Positions 24,105 to 31,927 of a stretch of 32,330 bases of DNA are shown piece after piece. This stretch comes from Acidimicrobiia bacterium (GTDB lineage Bacteria > Acidobacteriota > Terriglobia > Versatilivoradales > Versatilivoraceae): contig VFZK01000010.1 of assembly GCA_016871215.1 (NCBI GenBank), forward strand, positions 1-32,330. Reading direction: 5' to 3'. Within the stretch, counting starts at the first letter, position 1, and each line of letters opens with the position of its first letter. The position numbers and the translations under genes are program-made. Under the pieces are notes generated by a model. That model did no database searches and had not been told where the DNA came from. It saw only the letters and a program-made list of their open reading frames with translations.

Positions 24105-24310
24105 GGGGCCCTCGCTTGAAAGGTCGATTTAACGATAACTCAAATGCTCACAAGAAGGAAGACGCGGCAGGGCGCAGCCCATGCTGGCTGCGTGTTCACC
24201 TCGCGTTCAACGCGAGAACTTGGACTCCGCACCTTGACCGGTGACAGCCTGACGTTGCGCGCTGTCTTGGGATGGACGAATGCTCGCGTGCCATCGGCAC
24301 GCAGCTCTTC
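24105..24310 (-). other. dnaX-ybaB intergenic spacer with three stem-loops
   Basis: This 206-bp spacer has no recognisable gene. It holds three perfect inverted repeats: CGCAGCC/GGCTGCG (24173-24192), CTCGCGTT/AACGCGAG (24200-24216, one-base loop) and GCGTGCC/GGCACGC (24286-24302). The last lies 8 nt after the dnaX stop. None is followed by a T-tract on the transcribed strand. Confidence 0.5.
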
Positions 24311-25951
24311 CTACTTCAGTTCCTTCACATCCACGATCTCGGCATGAAACGCGTCGATGAACGCTTTGATATGGGTGTCGGCCTTCACTCGCTCCAGCAG
24401 TTCTTGCCTGGCGTCCGGCACGGCGGCCACGGCAGCTACAGCTGTTGTACCGCTCGGATCCGATTGCGACAGCAGCTGTAAGCTCTGAGGTTTGCCCGCC
24501 ATGGATTCGACAATGTCGTTCAGCAAGCCGAAGTTCTCGGCCGACTGAAGCATCTCCAGGGAGAAGCGGTCCGCCGGAGCGAACTCAACTTCGATGCCAA
24601 CACTGGTTTGCCGGATTTCGGACGCGTGCTCCAAGAGGGATGAGACCAAGGGGGAACGCTGCGAGGCGGCTGCTTTCAGCGCCTCGCCGAACGCTGGCCG
24701 CCTTTCGGCTGGTGCCTCCAAAGCCCTTGCTGGAGCTGCTGCAGTGAAGCGTCCTGTTGCCGGAGGGTGGGGGAGCTGCAGCGAGGATTTGGCGGGGGGA
24801 TCTGGAGCCGGTGACGGGGTAGCACCGCTGAGCTGGTCAATCAATTCCTCGATCGATACCAAACGTTTGGCGTGGAGGACTCGAGTCAGCGCCATTTCCA
24901 GATGGAAGCGCGGCTGCGACGACCAACGCATCTCGCCTTCGGCGGCAACCAGGATCTGAAAGAATCGCGTCAAGTCCTCCTCCGAGAAATGAGCAGCCAG
25001 ATCGCGAGCCCGTCCCATTTCGGCTGGAGCCAAGGGAACGAGTTTGGGGTCTTCGCCAGCGATCTTCACCATGAGCAGATTTCGGAAATGCGCCAACATC
25101 TCTCGCACGAAATGCTGAAGGTTCAGCCCGCTCGATACTAACTGTTCGATCAGTTCCAGAACCTTTCGAGCATCCTGCCGAACGATCGCACTGGTGAAAT
25201 CGTCCAGCATCTGCTGAGGCACTATGCCGAGCAGGTCGCGTACCTGCTCGTCTCCAATTTCGTTGCCGCAGAAGGCAATGATCTGGTCAAGCTGGGACTG
25301 GGCATCCCGCATACTGCCTTCTGATGCCCGGGCAATGGCATTGAGCGCTTCGTCGCTGATCTGGATGCGCTCCTCAGCTGCGATCTTCTTCAGCTGCCCC
25401 AACACCTCGTGATAGCCAATTGCCCTGAAATTGAAGTGCTGGCAGCGCGAAAGAATTGTCGAGGGCACCTTGTGAAGCTCGGTGGTCGCCAGGATGAAGA
25501 CCACTCGCGGTGGGGGCTCCTCCAGCGTCTTGAGCAGCGCGTTGAAGGCCTCGGTGGTCAACATGTGCACTTCGTCGATGATGAAGACCTTGTACCGATC
25601 TCGCGCCGCGGCATACTTCACGTTCTCCCGCAGCTCGCGAATCTCGTCGATGCCGCGATTCGATGCCGCGTCGATCTCCAGCACGTCGATCGAGTTCCCG
25701 GCCGCGATCTCGAGACAGGATGGGCACTGGTTGCACGGTGTGACCGTTGGGCCCTGGGTGCAGTTCAATGCTTTGGCCAGAATGCGCGCTGTGGAGGTCT
25801 TGCCGACTCCGCGAGAACCTGCGAACAAATAGGCGTGCGCGATGCGGTTGCGCAAAATCGCATTCCGTAGCGTCTGGGCTGCCGCGTTCTGTCCCACGAC
25901 CTCGTCAAAGTTCTGGGGACGATATTTGCGGGCAATCACCTGGTAGCTCAT
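24311..25951 (-). CDS. dnaX: DNA polymerase III gamma/tau subunit DnaX
   Basis: 546 residues from the ATG at 25951, where the conserved MSYQVIARKYRP begins; the ribosome-binding site is poor. This is the clamp-loader ATPase: Walker A GSRGVGKTS (about 45-53), a zinc finger with Cys64, 73, 76 and 79 at the same positions as in E. coli, the Walker B DEVH box (126-129), and the sensor region LATTELHKVPSTILSRCQ. Domain III follows. After residue 390 comes a Pro/Ala-rich linker, and a C-terminal region of about 120 residues that probably binds the polymerase; it is shorter than E. coli tau. I see no obvious programmed-frameshift slippery run, so a single product is likely. It lies about 110 nt downstream of the SRP RNA gene. 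Confidence 0.95.
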   Translation of the reverse strand: MSYQVIARKYRPQNFDEVVGQNAAAQTLRNAILRNRIAHAYLFAGSRGVGKTSTARILAKALNCTQGPTVTPCNQCPSCLEIAAGNSIDVLEIDAASNRGIDEIRELRENVKYAAARDRYKVFIIDEVHMLTTEAFNALLKTLEEPPPRVVFILATTELHKVPSTILSRCQHFNFRAIGYHEVLGQLKKIAAEERIQISDEALNAIARASEGSMRDAQSQLDQIIAFCGNEIGDEQVRDLLGIVPQQMLDDFTSAIVRQDARKVLELIEQLVSSGLNLQHFVREMLAHFRNLLMVKIAGEDPKLVPLAPAEMGRARDLAAHFSEEDLTRFFQILVAAEGEMRWSSQPRFHLEMALTRVLHAKRLVSIEELIDQLSGATPSPAPDPPAKSSLQLPHPPATGRFTAAAPARALEAPAERRPAFGEALKAAASQRSPLVSSLLEHASEIRQTSVGIEVEFAPADRFSLEMLQSAENFGLLNDIVESMAGKPQSLQLLSQSDPSGTTAVAAVAAVPDARQELLERVKADTHIKAFIDAFHAEIVDVKELK

Positions 25952-26061
25952 GACAATGTGGCGGGATTCGGAGCCTGAGTGTGGAGATTCAGAAATCTGC
26001 GGATTCGGTGGATACTGCTTGAGAAGCTCGCCCCCAGCTGCATCGCCGTCAACGTCGATCT

Positions 26062-26160
26062 GGCCAGGCCCCGGGTGATTCCGCGGCACATCTGAAGGTC
26101 CACTACCGTTGCTTTCTTCCGAACCTGGCGGGGTTTGCGGTTTCAGATTGCACGGAGCCC
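26062..26160 (-). ncRNA. ffs: Bacterial small SRP RNA (4.5S-type)
   Basis: The minus strand carries the SRP helix-8 motif at about 26134-26112: CCAGG, TTC, the GGAA tetraloop, GAA, AGCAACGG. The TTC/GAA pairs replace the usual UCC/GGA, keeping the stem, and the symmetric loop CAGG/AGCA that binds Ffh is intact. Flanking strands pair: ATCTGAA (26149-26143) with TTCAGAT (26096-26090) perfectly, and the ends GGGCTCC (26160-26154) with GGGGCCT (26072-26066), wobble included. About 99 nt is normal for the small bacterial class without an Alu domain. Position just upstream of dnaX on the same strand matches the scRNA-dnaX-ybaB-recR order known in Firmicutes and others. A consensus-like promoter lies upstream. 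Confidence 0.85.
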
Positions 26161-26203
26161 GAGACCTGAAAGCGTGGCTTGCTCTCTTCGCAAAGCAGGC
26201 GAA

Positions 26204-26232
26204 ATCTTAGATGAACGTTTTGAGAGTGTCTA
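26204..26232 (-). promoter_or_regulatory. Promoter of the SRP RNA gene (and dnaX operon)
   Basis: On the minus strand TAGACA (26232-26227) and TAAGAT (26209-26204) are spaced by 17 bp. Transcription should start near 26197, leaving about 37 nt to be trimmed before the mature SRP RNA. No terminator separates the RNA from dnaX, so both are probably read from here. Confidence 0.55.
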
Positions 26233-26308
26233 GGGAAAAGGAAGCAGCCGAAGCAGCCCAATGATCCTCGCGGTTGCCGTCACAAGCGCTACTCCATAAG
26301 GAGCTCGT

Positions 26309-26539
26309 TCAGGCCATCTTCCTGCTGATTTCGTGAATGATGATGTTGGGATGGTTAAGGGAGCAGCGTCCTACTTTGATGCGAAGGGCCGTTCCTGGTG
26401 AACCTTGGCGGACCTCGTCAATGGCCTTTCGCTACGCCTGTCGGGCTCAGGTTGCGAATAACCAGGGCATTTGTCGATAGGGCACCTGGGTGAAAAAATA
26501 ACATCCGCCGGGCCGGAAACTCCTTCGGTATTCGGTCAT
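26309..26539 (-). pseudogene. Remnant of a REP-associated tyrosine transposase (RAYT, IS200/IS605-like)
   Basis: From an ATG at 26539 the minus strand reads MTEYRRSFRPGGCYFFT, then PYRQMPWLFAT, a TGA (26449-26447), ARQA, a TAG (26434-26432), and RKAIDEVRQGSPGTALRIK in the same frame. This matches the N-terminus of RAYT proteins, which typically read like M-x-x-YRR-x-x-x-PGG-x-x-FFT and continue with LR-x-AI-x-x-VR. Two in-frame stops and the loss of the HUH (LPDHLH) motif show that it is dead. The frame ends at TGA 26311-26309, but similarity fades after about 26380. It starts 37 bp from a pair of inverted REP-type palindromes, the usual partner of a RAYT. Not seen as an open frame because of the stops. 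Confidence 0.65.
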
Positions 26540-26575
26540 TACTCACCGTCATCGACTTCATCTACCAGTCTTCGT

Positions 26576-26739
26576 AGGATGCGTTAGCGTTTTCAACGTA
26601 ACGCATCATCAACGATCGGTGGTGGCTGGAAGCTGTCAGCGCCAAGAATCGGTATTGACAGCTTGGTTTTCCGAACGACCCCTCGTGGTTCGGCAAGGTC
26701 TGGAAGAGATGCGTTACGCCGAAAACGCTAACGCATCCT
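26576..26739. repeat. BIME-like element: two inverted REP palindromes with internal hairpins
   Basis: Two 32-bp units (26576-26607 and 26708-26739) are inverted copies with only two mismatches. Each is itself a hairpin with stem GATGCGTTA/TAACGCATC and further inner pairing. Between them lie AAGCTGTCA/TGACAGCTT (26630-26638 with 26656-26664, perfect 9 bp) and CCGAAC/GTTCGG (26671-26676 with 26688-26693). The core resembles the GTAGG-x-TGCGTTAGCG palindromes scattered in many bacterial genomes, from memory. Adjacent to a dead RAYT gene, so it fits a bacterial interspersed mosaic element. Confidence 0.7.
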
Positions 26740-27049
26740 GCGCGGAAGCTGGTTGCTCAGGTTGAACACGATCTCGTCAGGGCCGACTGCAATATGCATC
26801 AGGGCGGCCCAACTAACGTTCAGGATCGAGCGCCGTACCTGATGGATGTGATGCAGGGGCAGAGGCGTCCTGTGCGTTCGCGCCTCAGCGGGCCTTCTGC
26901 CACCTGAAGGCGGGACACCAAACAGGTTTCCCCGCGAGGGTCGCGTCTTTGGGAAGGAAGCAGCGTGCGCCGAAGCGCCCGCTCCACCTGCAACACCGAG
27001 GTCTTCCGTCGCGCCGTTGATCCTTGTTGCGCGGCGCCCGGCCTTCGCT
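26740..27049. other. Intergenic stretch between REP element and molybdenum hydroxylase operon
   Basis: 310 bp in which I see no convincing gene on either strand. Short open frames exist (for example on the minus strand at 26885-27172), but their products are Arg/Cys-rich, match nothing I know, and the longest overlaps the start of the well-supported operon on the opposite strand. Confidence 0.4.
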
Positions 27050-27055
27050 TATGAT
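27027..27055 (+). promoter_or_regulatory. Putative promoter of the molybdenum hydroxylase operon
   Basis: TTGCGC (27027-27032) and TATGAT (27050-27055) are spaced by 17 bp, giving a start near 27062 and a leader of about 86 nt. The leader holds two small stem-loops, one of them CTGCC/GGCAG near 27088-27098. No molybdenum-cofactor riboswitch could be recognised. Confidence 0.45.
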
Positions 27056-27147
27056 CCGGTACGCTTGCGCCTCATCGGATGAGTTCCTGCCTGGCAGAAA
27101 CGCGATAGGCATTCCAACACAACTGGTAAGGAAAGAGAGGAAACCGC

Positions 27148-28035
27148 TTGCGAGCCTTTGACTATGCCGCACCCAAGAGTTTGAACGAAGCGGTCTCTCT
27201 CCTGAGTCGGAGGGGGGACCGTGCTCGAGTTCTCAGTGGGGGGACTGACCTGATCGTACAGGTCAGAGAAAAACGCCGCGACCTGGACCTGATGGTCGAC
27301 GTCAAGAATATTCCCGAGCTGTCTGAAATCCGCTACGAGCCGGCGGCTGGACTGGCTCTGGGCGCCTCGGTAGCTTGCAGCCGAATTTACGAGCACCCGG
27401 TTGTGAGCCGCGTCTATCCTGGGCTTGTGGATGCTGCTTTTCTCATCGGCGGAATTCAGATTCAGAACCGGGCTTCGTTAGGCGGAAACCTCTGCAACGC
27501 TTCCCCGGCGGCTGACTCCATTCCCGCTCTGATTGCGCATCGGGCGATCTGTGTGATCGCGGGACCGAACGGAGGGCGGGAATTGCCGGTCGAACAGTTC
27601 TGCGTCGCGCCGGGCCGCAATGCGTTGCAAGCCGGCGAACTGCTAGTCTCGTTTCGTATTCCAGCTCCGCCGCCGCGGTTCGGAGCCAACTACATTCGTT
27701 TCATCCCTCGGAATGAAATGGATATCGCCGTCGTCGGATGTGGCGCGTCGTTGACTCTGAGGGAGGATCTGAAGACGATCGCTGAAGCCCGTGTGGCTCT
27801 GGGTGCGGTTGCTCCCACTCCTCTGCTGGTTGCAGAGGCCGCGTCTGCCTTGTCTGGCAGCGCCTTTTCTTCAGAGAGCGTCGATCGCGCAGCCATTGCC
27901 TGCCAGGCCGCGGCCCGGCCCATTACAGACATGCGGGGCACCGCCGAGTACCGGAGGCATCTTGTTGGTGTGCTCACCCGGCGTGCCCTGTTGAAAGCGT
28001 TCGAACGAGCTCAGGAGGCGGCCAATGCCAGATAA
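27148..28035 (+). CDS. Molybdenum hydroxylase FAD-binding subunit (CoxM/XdhB-like)
   Basis: 295 residues from a TTG start at 27148, preceded by GAGAGG at 7 nt. The N-terminal half is the FAD-binding PCMH-type domain with FDYAAPKSLNEAVSLL, the flavin loop RVLSGGTDLI, the second flavin motif IGGIQIQNRASLGGNLCNASPAAD, and the C-terminal CO-dehydrogenase flavoprotein domain (RFIPRNEMDIAVVGCGASL, ARVALGAVAPTPL). This subunit passes electrons from the 2Fe-2S subunit to its acceptor. It overlaps the next gene by 11 nt. The M-S-L order is the same as in cox operons, but the large subunit is not a typical CO dehydrogenase. Confidence 0.92.
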   Translation: MRAFDYAAPKSLNEAVSLLSRRGDRARVLSGGTDLIVQVREKRRDLDLMVDVKNIPELSEIRYEPAAGLALGASVACSRIYEHPVVSRVYPGLVDAAFLIGGIQIQNRASLGGNLCNASPAADSIPALIAHRAICVIAGPNGGRELPVEQFCVAPGRNALQAGELLVSFRIPAPPPRFGANYIRFIPRNEMDIAVVGCGASLTLREDLKTIAEARVALGAVAPTPLLVAEAASALSGSAFSSESVDRAAIACQAAARPITDMRGTAEYRRHLVGVLTRRALLKAFERAQEAANAR

Positions 28036-28507
28036 AGCGAGAGTCCGGGCCACGATCAACGGAGAACCCGCAGACTTCCTCTGTGAACCGCGCCAGAGCC
28101 TCTTGGAGGTGTTGCGCGAGGAACTGAAGCTGACCGGAACGAAAGAGGGTTGCAACAACGGAAACTGCGGCGCCTGCAACGTCCTCCTCAATGGACTTCT
28201 GGTGAACTCCTGCCTCGTGCTGGCTGTGGAAGCAGACGGTGCGAAGGTGGAGACGATCGAAGGGGTCATGGGGCCGCAGGGGCTGCATCCCTTGCAGACC
28301 GCTTTCTTGGAGAACGCCGCCTTGCAGTGCGGCATCTGCACACCTGGATTCATTGTTGCTGCCAAGGCCCTGTTGGAACGGAAGCCGAAGGCGACCGAAG
28401 CCGAGATTCGACATTGGTGCGCTGGGAACCTGTGCCGTTGCACCGGGTACGACAAGATTGTGCGTGCTGTTCTGGATGCTGAGACTCGGATGGGGGAGGG
28501 ACAATAA
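28025..28507 (+). CDS. Molybdenum hydroxylase 2Fe-2S subunit (CoxS/XdhC-like)
   Basis: 160 residues, with AGGAGG 6 nt before the ATG. The N-terminal plant-type ferredoxin cluster motif is GCNNGNCGACNVLLNG plus a further Cys in VNSCLV. The C-terminal helical cluster domain carries QCGICTPGFI and CAGNLCRCTGYDKIV. All eight cysteines for two 2Fe-2S clusters are present. It hands electrons from the Mo centre to FAD. It starts inside the 3' end of the FAD subunit gene and ends 1 nt before the start codon of the large subunit, a tight operon. Confidence 0.95.
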   Translation: MPDKARVRATINGEPADFLCEPRQSLLEVLREELKLTGTKEGCNNGNCGACNVLLNGLLVNSCLVLAVEADGAKVETIEGVMGPQGLHPLQTAFLENAALQCGICTPGFIVAAKALLERKPKATEAEIRHWCAGNLCRCTGYDKIVRAVLDAETRMGEGQ

Positions 28508-28508
28508 C

Positions 28509-30779
28509 GTGAGCCCGACTGAAACAAAGCAAGAGTACCAAGTGATCGGCAAACGGCCCGTCCGCCACGACGGCGTGGACAAGGTCACAGGACGGGCGGT
28601 CTACGGAGCCGATGTGCAGTTGCCCGGCATGCTTTATGGGAAGGTGCTCCGAAGCCCGCACGCGCACGCGCGGATCAAATCCATTCGAACGGACAAGGCA
28701 ATGTCCCTTGAGGGAGTCAAGGCCGTCGTCACGGCTGCCGACCTTCCCGATCCGGAGGGCCGCACGGCCAACCTGGGAGAACTCGGCGATGTGCCTCTGC
28801 GGAACCTCACCCGGAATGTTCTCGCATCGGGAAAGGTGCTGTATCAAGGCCACGCGATCGCAGCGGTCGCGGCCACCAACCCTCACTTGGCCGAAGAAGC
28901 TTTGGATCTGATTGAAGTCGAGTATGAAGTCTTGCCGCCTGTGATGGACGTGTTGGAAGCGATGAAGAAGGATGCGCCGCTGCTGCACGAGGACCTCTGC
29001 ACCATGGAGCTGGGAAAAAAAAGCGACCATCACAGCAACATTGCGTCTCATCAGACGTTTCGACGAGGCGACGTGAAAGCCGGCTTCGCGTCCGCCGATC
29101 ATATCCTGGAGCACGAGTATCGCAGCGCAACCGTGCACCAAGGGTATATCGAGCCGCACGCGGCTACTGCGGTGTGGAGCGCCGACGGCCAGGTCACGCT
29201 GTGGTGCACCACGCAAGGGGCATTCTCCATGCGGGCCATGGTCCATCAGATTCTCGGCATCCCGGTGTCGAAATTGAAGGTCATCCCTACCGAAATCGGA
29301 GGCGGATTTGGCGGCAAGATCCCGTCGTACGGAGAGCCGGTGGCGGCGCTGCTGGCACGCAAGTCGCGCCGCCCGGTCAAAGTCGTCATGGATCGAACCG
29401 AAGTTTTCATGGGCACCGGCCCCACCTCGGCGTCTTACGTGAAGCTCAAGATGGGCGTGACTCGCGACGGGCGCATCGTTGCGGCCGAAGCCATGCTGGC
29501 CTTCGAAGGAGGCGCTTATCCAGGCGCCATCGTTGGTGCGGGAGGACTGTGCTTGCTGGCCCCCTACAACATCGAGAACCTGGTGATCGACATGTATGAT
29601 GTGGTCGTCAACAAGCCGAAGACGGCCGCCTATCGCGCTCCCGGTGCTCCCAATGCCGAGCATGCCACCGAAGCCTTGATCGACGAGTTCTGCGAGCTGC
29701 TGAAGATGGACCCGCTGGAATTTCGCCTGAAGAACGCCTCCAAAGAAGGGGATGTCCAAGCGAACGACGTGCGCTTCCCGCGGATTGGCTGCATCGAAAC
29801 GATCGAGGCGGCTCGCGCTTCCGATCACTACCGCTCCAAGCTCAACGGCCCCAACCGGGGCCGAGGCGTCGCCGCTGGATATTGGATGAACGCGGGGCTC
29901 ACCTCAAGCGTGATGGCGCGCCTCAACGCGGACGGCACCGTGACCTTGAACGAAGGTTCGACAGACATCGGTGGAAGCCGCACGTCGATCGCGATGCAGC
30001 TGGCCGAGTCGTTTGGCATTCGTGCCGAAGACGTCAGCCCTTCTGTTGTCGATACCGACTCCGTCGGCTACACGGAAGTCACCGGAGGGAGCCGCGTCAC
30101 TTTCGCAACCGGTTATGCAGCCTACGAAGCGGGTCAGGCGTTGCGCCGCCAGGTCGTCGAGCAGGCTGCCAAACTCTGGAAGGTAGAGCCCGAGCGCGTG
30201 CTTTTCGAAGGCGGCGTTCTCCGTGACCTTGACGATGCTGCCAAGAAGATCGGCCTGCCGGAGTTGGCCGAGACTTTGGCTCATCGCGGCGTCGACATTG
30301 GCGCCCGGATCACCGTCACCCCGCAAAAGGTCGGGGGAGTGTTTGGTGTTCACATCGCTGACGTCGAAGTCGACCCGGGAACCGGGAAAGTAACAATCCT
30401 CCGGTACACTGTCGTGCAGGACGTGGGCAAAGCGATCCATCCGAGCTATGTCGAGGGACAAATGCAGGGCGGTGCGGTTCAGGGCATCGGCTGGGCGTTG
30501 AACGAGGAATACGTTTATAACCAGGAAGGCAAGATGCTGAACGCCAGCTTTCTGGATTACCGGATGCCCACCAGCTTGGATTTGCCGATGATCGAAACGA
30601 TCATCGTCGAAGTTCCAAATCCTGGCCATCCCTACGGCGTGCGTGGAGTCGGCGAGGTGCCGATCGTGCCTCCGCTTGCGACCGTCGCCAATGCGATTGC
30701 TCATGCCGTGAGCGTGCGGTTGTACGAAGTGCCGATGTCACCGCCGAGGGTTGTCAAGGCAATGCTCGCAAAGAAGTAA
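28509..30779 (+). CDS. Molybdenum hydroxylase large subunit (xanthine dehydrogenase / aldehyde oxidase family)
   Basis: 756 residues from the GTG at 28509, which follows GGGGGAGGG at 8 nt; a longer open frame reaching back into the 2Fe-2S gene is not real. The N-terminal domain has GKRPVRHDGVDKVTGRAVYGAD. Cofactor motifs are GGGFGGK (about residue 265) and TAAYRAPGAPNAEHATE (about 372), and the active-site glutamate is in GVRGVGEVP (about 716). The AYRAPGAP loop differs from the AYxCSFR loop of form I CO dehydrogenase, so a substrate such as an aldehyde, purine or N-heterocycle is more likely. The enzyme needs molybdopterin cofactor; no maturation genes are nearby. Confidence 0.93.
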   Translation: MSPTETKQEYQVIGKRPVRHDGVDKVTGRAVYGADVQLPGMLYGKVLRSPHAHARIKSIRTDKAMSLEGVKAVVTAADLPDPEGRTANLGELGDVPLRNLTRNVLASGKVLYQGHAIAAVAATNPHLAEEALDLIEVEYEVLPPVMDVLEAMKKDAPLLHEDLCTMELGKKSDHHSNIASHQTFRRGDVKAGFASADHILEHEYRSATVHQGYIEPHAATAVWSADGQVTLWCTTQGAFSMRAMVHQILGIPVSKLKVIPTEIGGGFGGKIPSYGEPVAALLARKSRRPVKVVMDRTEVFMGTGPTSASYVKLKMGVTRDGRIVAAEAMLAFEGGAYPGAIVGAGGLCLLAPYNIENLVIDMYDVVVNKPKTAAYRAPGAPNAEHATEALIDEFCELLKMDPLEFRLKNASKEGDVQANDVRFPRIGCIETIEAARASDHYRSKLNGPNRGRGVAAGYWMNAGLTSSVMARLNADGTVTLNEGSTDIGGSRTSIAMQLAESFGIRAEDVSPSVVDTDSVGYTEVTGGSRVTFATGYAAYEAGQALRRQVVEQAAKLWKVEPERVLFEGGVLRDLDDAAKKIGLPELAETLAHRGVDIGARITVTPQKVGGVFGVHIADVEVDPGTGKVTILRYTVVQDVGKAIHPSYVEGQMQGGAVQGIGWALNEEYVYNQEGKMLNASFLDYRMPTSLDLPMIETIIVEVPNPGHPYGVRGVGEVPIVPPLATVANAIAHAVSVRLYEVPMSPPRVVKAMLAKK

Positions 30780-30858
30780 CGATTGCGATGGCAGAATATC
30801 CGCAGGGCGAGCCAGCGAAGAGACAGGCACGACCCGCTGTTCGTTAAGAGCGTGGTTC

Positions 30859-30886
30859 GTCATTCACGCGAAAGCGGGAACCCAGA
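30859..30886. repeat. REP-like palindromic repeat
   Basis: This 28-bp stretch (CGTCATTCACGCGAAAGCGG followed by GAACCCAG) is close to a palindromic repeat common in intergenic DNA of many bacteria, in which ATTCCCGC and GCGGGAAT flank a short loop. The centre CGC-GAAA-GCG pairs. Read through, it gives the well-known spurious peptide VIHAKAGTQ. It lies in the 190-bp gap between the Mo subunit and amidohydrolase genes and shows that this gap is not coding. Confidence 0.6.
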
Positions 30887-30969
30887 CTGGCTGGGAGTTA
30901 GCAACCGCAGGCTTTGTGTTCTCGCCGCTCCCCGAACATGATTCGTCATCCGAGCGCAATCGACAGCCA

Positions 30970-31815
30970 ATGATTGTCGACGTTCACTCACATTTGTCGA
31001 CGCGCCAGCAATGGGGTCGTTTCTTCGTCGAGATGTTCGACAAAGGCGCCTCCGGCCACGGGTCGGTCGACTTGGAAGTCACCCCGGAACGGCACTGGCA
31101 AGCGATGGAGCCTGCGGCGCACGCCATCGTCTTCGGCATCAATTCTCACGCGCTTGCCATGCGCACGCCCGATGAGTGCATCGCCGAATACGCGGCGGCC
31201 CACCCTGGCAAGATCATCGGGTTTATGTCGGTCGATCCGAACAACCCGGATGCCCTGAGGCAGATGCAGCGTGGCGTCGATCTGGGGCTGCGTGGCATCA
31301 AGATGAGCCCTGTTTACCAGCACTACGATCCGAACGGCGAACTGGCCCAGCGCGTTCACGGCGCCGCCCAGGAAATGAGGCTTCCCATCCTCACCCATGC
31401 GGCCTTCCATTGCATCGCCAACACGCCCATGGAGTGGGCGAACCCGCTGCATTACGATCGTGTCGCGCGAGACTTTCCAAATCTCAAGATCATCCTCGCC
31501 CATGTCGGACTGCCTTGGTTCACAGATGCCATGGTCGTCATTCGCAAGCACCCTAACGTTTTTGCCGACATCTCCGGCGGCATTGCTCTGCGGCCGTGGT
31601 GGGGCTACCAGGCCCTGGCTTGCTGCTACGAAAACAGCGTCTGCCACAAGCTGCTCTTCGGCAGCGATTTCCCCATCTGCACTATCGAGCAGACCGCCGC
31701 TGCCTTGCGCTCCGTCAATCGCTTCGCTGCCGGCACTGGTATTCCAACCATACCCAGTGAGGTCATCGAAGGCATCATCCATCGCGATTCCCTCGCACTC
31801 CTCGGTTTGGCGTGA
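30970..31815 (+). CDS. Amidohydrolase family 2 (metal-dependent TIM-barrel hydrolase/decarboxylase)
   Basis: 281 residues from the ATG at 30970, where the conserved MIVDVHSHLS begins; an in-frame extension upstream runs through a REP-like repeat and is not coding. The metal motif HxH is at the N-terminus, followed by GFMSVDPNNPDALRQM, GLRGIKMSPVYQHYDP, LPILTHAAFH (metal His), LKIILAHVGLPW and LLFGSDFPICT (metal Asp). The family includes ACMSD-type decarboxylases and hydrolases of aromatic or lactone substrates. Same strand as the molybdenum hydroxylase operon with a 190-bp gap; a joint pathway for a hydroxylated ring compound is possible but not shown. The ribosome-binding site is weak. Confidence 0.88.
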   Translation: MIVDVHSHLSTRQQWGRFFVEMFDKGASGHGSVDLEVTPERHWQAMEPAAHAIVFGINSHALAMRTPDECIAEYAAAHPGKIIGFMSVDPNNPDALRQMQRGVDLGLRGIKMSPVYQHYDPNGELAQRVHGAAQEMRLPILTHAAFHCIANTPMEWANPLHYDRVARDFPNLKIILAHVGLPWFTDAMVVIRKHPNVFADISGGIALRPWWGYQALACCYENSVCHKLLFGSDFPICTIEQTAAALRSVNRFAAGTGIPTIPSEVIEGIIHRDSLALLGLA

Positions 31816-31927
31816 GTCCCGGGTCAGGAGCTGCGACCGCACATACCGCGTTGTCCGGTGCGTTTCCCCTGCAAAGACGGCTCTATAAGATAGCTTAGTT
31901 GCGACCCGGCTGATCTAGCCCTGATGG

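Noticed and set aside
26229-26262. Plus-strand AGGAAGCAGCC resembling the SRP RNA 3' loop strand
   Set aside because: The preceding bases do not give the CAGG-UCC partner strand, so no helix 8 forms. It lies inside the promoter region of the real SRP RNA on the other strand.
26948-26975. Plus-strand GGGAAGGAAGCAGC, again similar to SRP helix 8
   Set aside because: The upstream side (CTTTG) cannot pair across the tetraloop, and the flanks do not close a rod. Chance match.
26885-27172. A 95-codon minus-strand frame
   Set aside because: It overlaps the promoter and start of the molybdenum hydroxylase operon on the other strand, is Arg/Cys-rich, and matches no family known to me.
28350-29828. 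A 492-codon minus-strand frame
   Set aside because: Antisense to the molybdenum hydroxylase large subunit; composition is a His/Arg/Gly-rich shadow with no domain.
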